Part shown: positions 6,175 to 6,201 of the stretch, one piece after another
How positions within the stretch are numbered: position 1 is the stretch's first letter
How the letters are laid out: every line of letters begins with the position of its first letter
Source: Methylovirgula sp.
Lineage (GTDB): Bacteria; Pseudomonadota; Alphaproteobacteria; Rhizobiales; Beijerinckiaceae
Assembly (NCBI GenBank): GCA_030044485.1
Contig: JASHVQ010000223.1
Location: 1-6,201, forward strand
DNA length: 6,201 nt
Direction of reading: 5' to 3'
The notes under the pieces: generated by a model
The model's database searches: none
The model's input: only the letters and a program-made list of their open reading frames with translations
What the model was told of the DNA's origin: nothing
Translations under genes and position numbers: made by a program

Positions 6175-6201
6175 TTGCTTTCGCATCGTCTCGCATCGCC
6201 C
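6175..6201 (+). CDS. Possible start of an unidentified gene running off the right edge
   Basis: GGAGG at 6164-6168 is followed after 6 nt by TTG 6175-6177, and the frame stays open for the nine codons left (LLSHRLASP, the first read as Met if used as a start). The spacing is ideal, and a promoter candidate lies upstream at 6021-6048. Nine residues are too few to identify a product; they could begin a signal peptide. The true start could instead lie beyond base 6201. No function is proposed. Confidence 0.35.

Overview
The window looks like chromosomal core DNA of a GC-rich alphaproteobacterium, most likely a member of the Hyphomicrobiales (Rhizobiales). This rests on the very GC-rich third codon positions, the style of the three encoded proteins, and the presence of a SleB-type cell wall hydrolase in a Gram-negative setting. 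The genus cannot be fixed from sequence reading alone. There is no insertion sequence, CRISPR array, tRNA, rRNA or phage gene that I can support.

Layout. Bases 1-1280 (minus strand) hold the first two thirds of dxs, the entry enzyme of the non-mevalonate isoprenoid pathway; its 3' end lies beyond base 1. Bases 1281-1766 are a 486-nt divergent intergenic region. It holds no convincing gene but several short symmetrical sequences, including a 14-bp perfect palindrome just upstream of the dxs start. Bases 1767-4439 (plus strand) encode a complete 890-residue pyruvate, phosphate dikinase (ppdK) with all key residues in place. After a 145-nt gap, bases 4585-5787 (plus strand) encode a complete 400-residue exported protein with a C-terminal SleB-type cell wall hydrolase domain. 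Bases 5788-6201 hold a structured element right after the hydrolase stop, a cluster of short repeats, a candidate promoter, and a good ribosome binding site at the very end. That site probably serves a gene leaving the window on the right, perhaps starting at a TTG codon at 6175.

How the genes relate. Dxs consumes pyruvate and glyceraldehyde 3-phosphate, while PpdK interconverts pyruvate and phosphoenolpyruvate, so the divergent pair sits at the same metabolic node. Whether they share regulation is inference. The hydrolase is probably a peptidoglycan-remodelling protein with no direct metabolic link to PpdK.

I looked for an undescribed system and did not find a strong candidate. The most useful leads are small regulatory-looking elements in the three intergenic regions. 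The long antisense open frames opposite all three main genes are explained by codon use.
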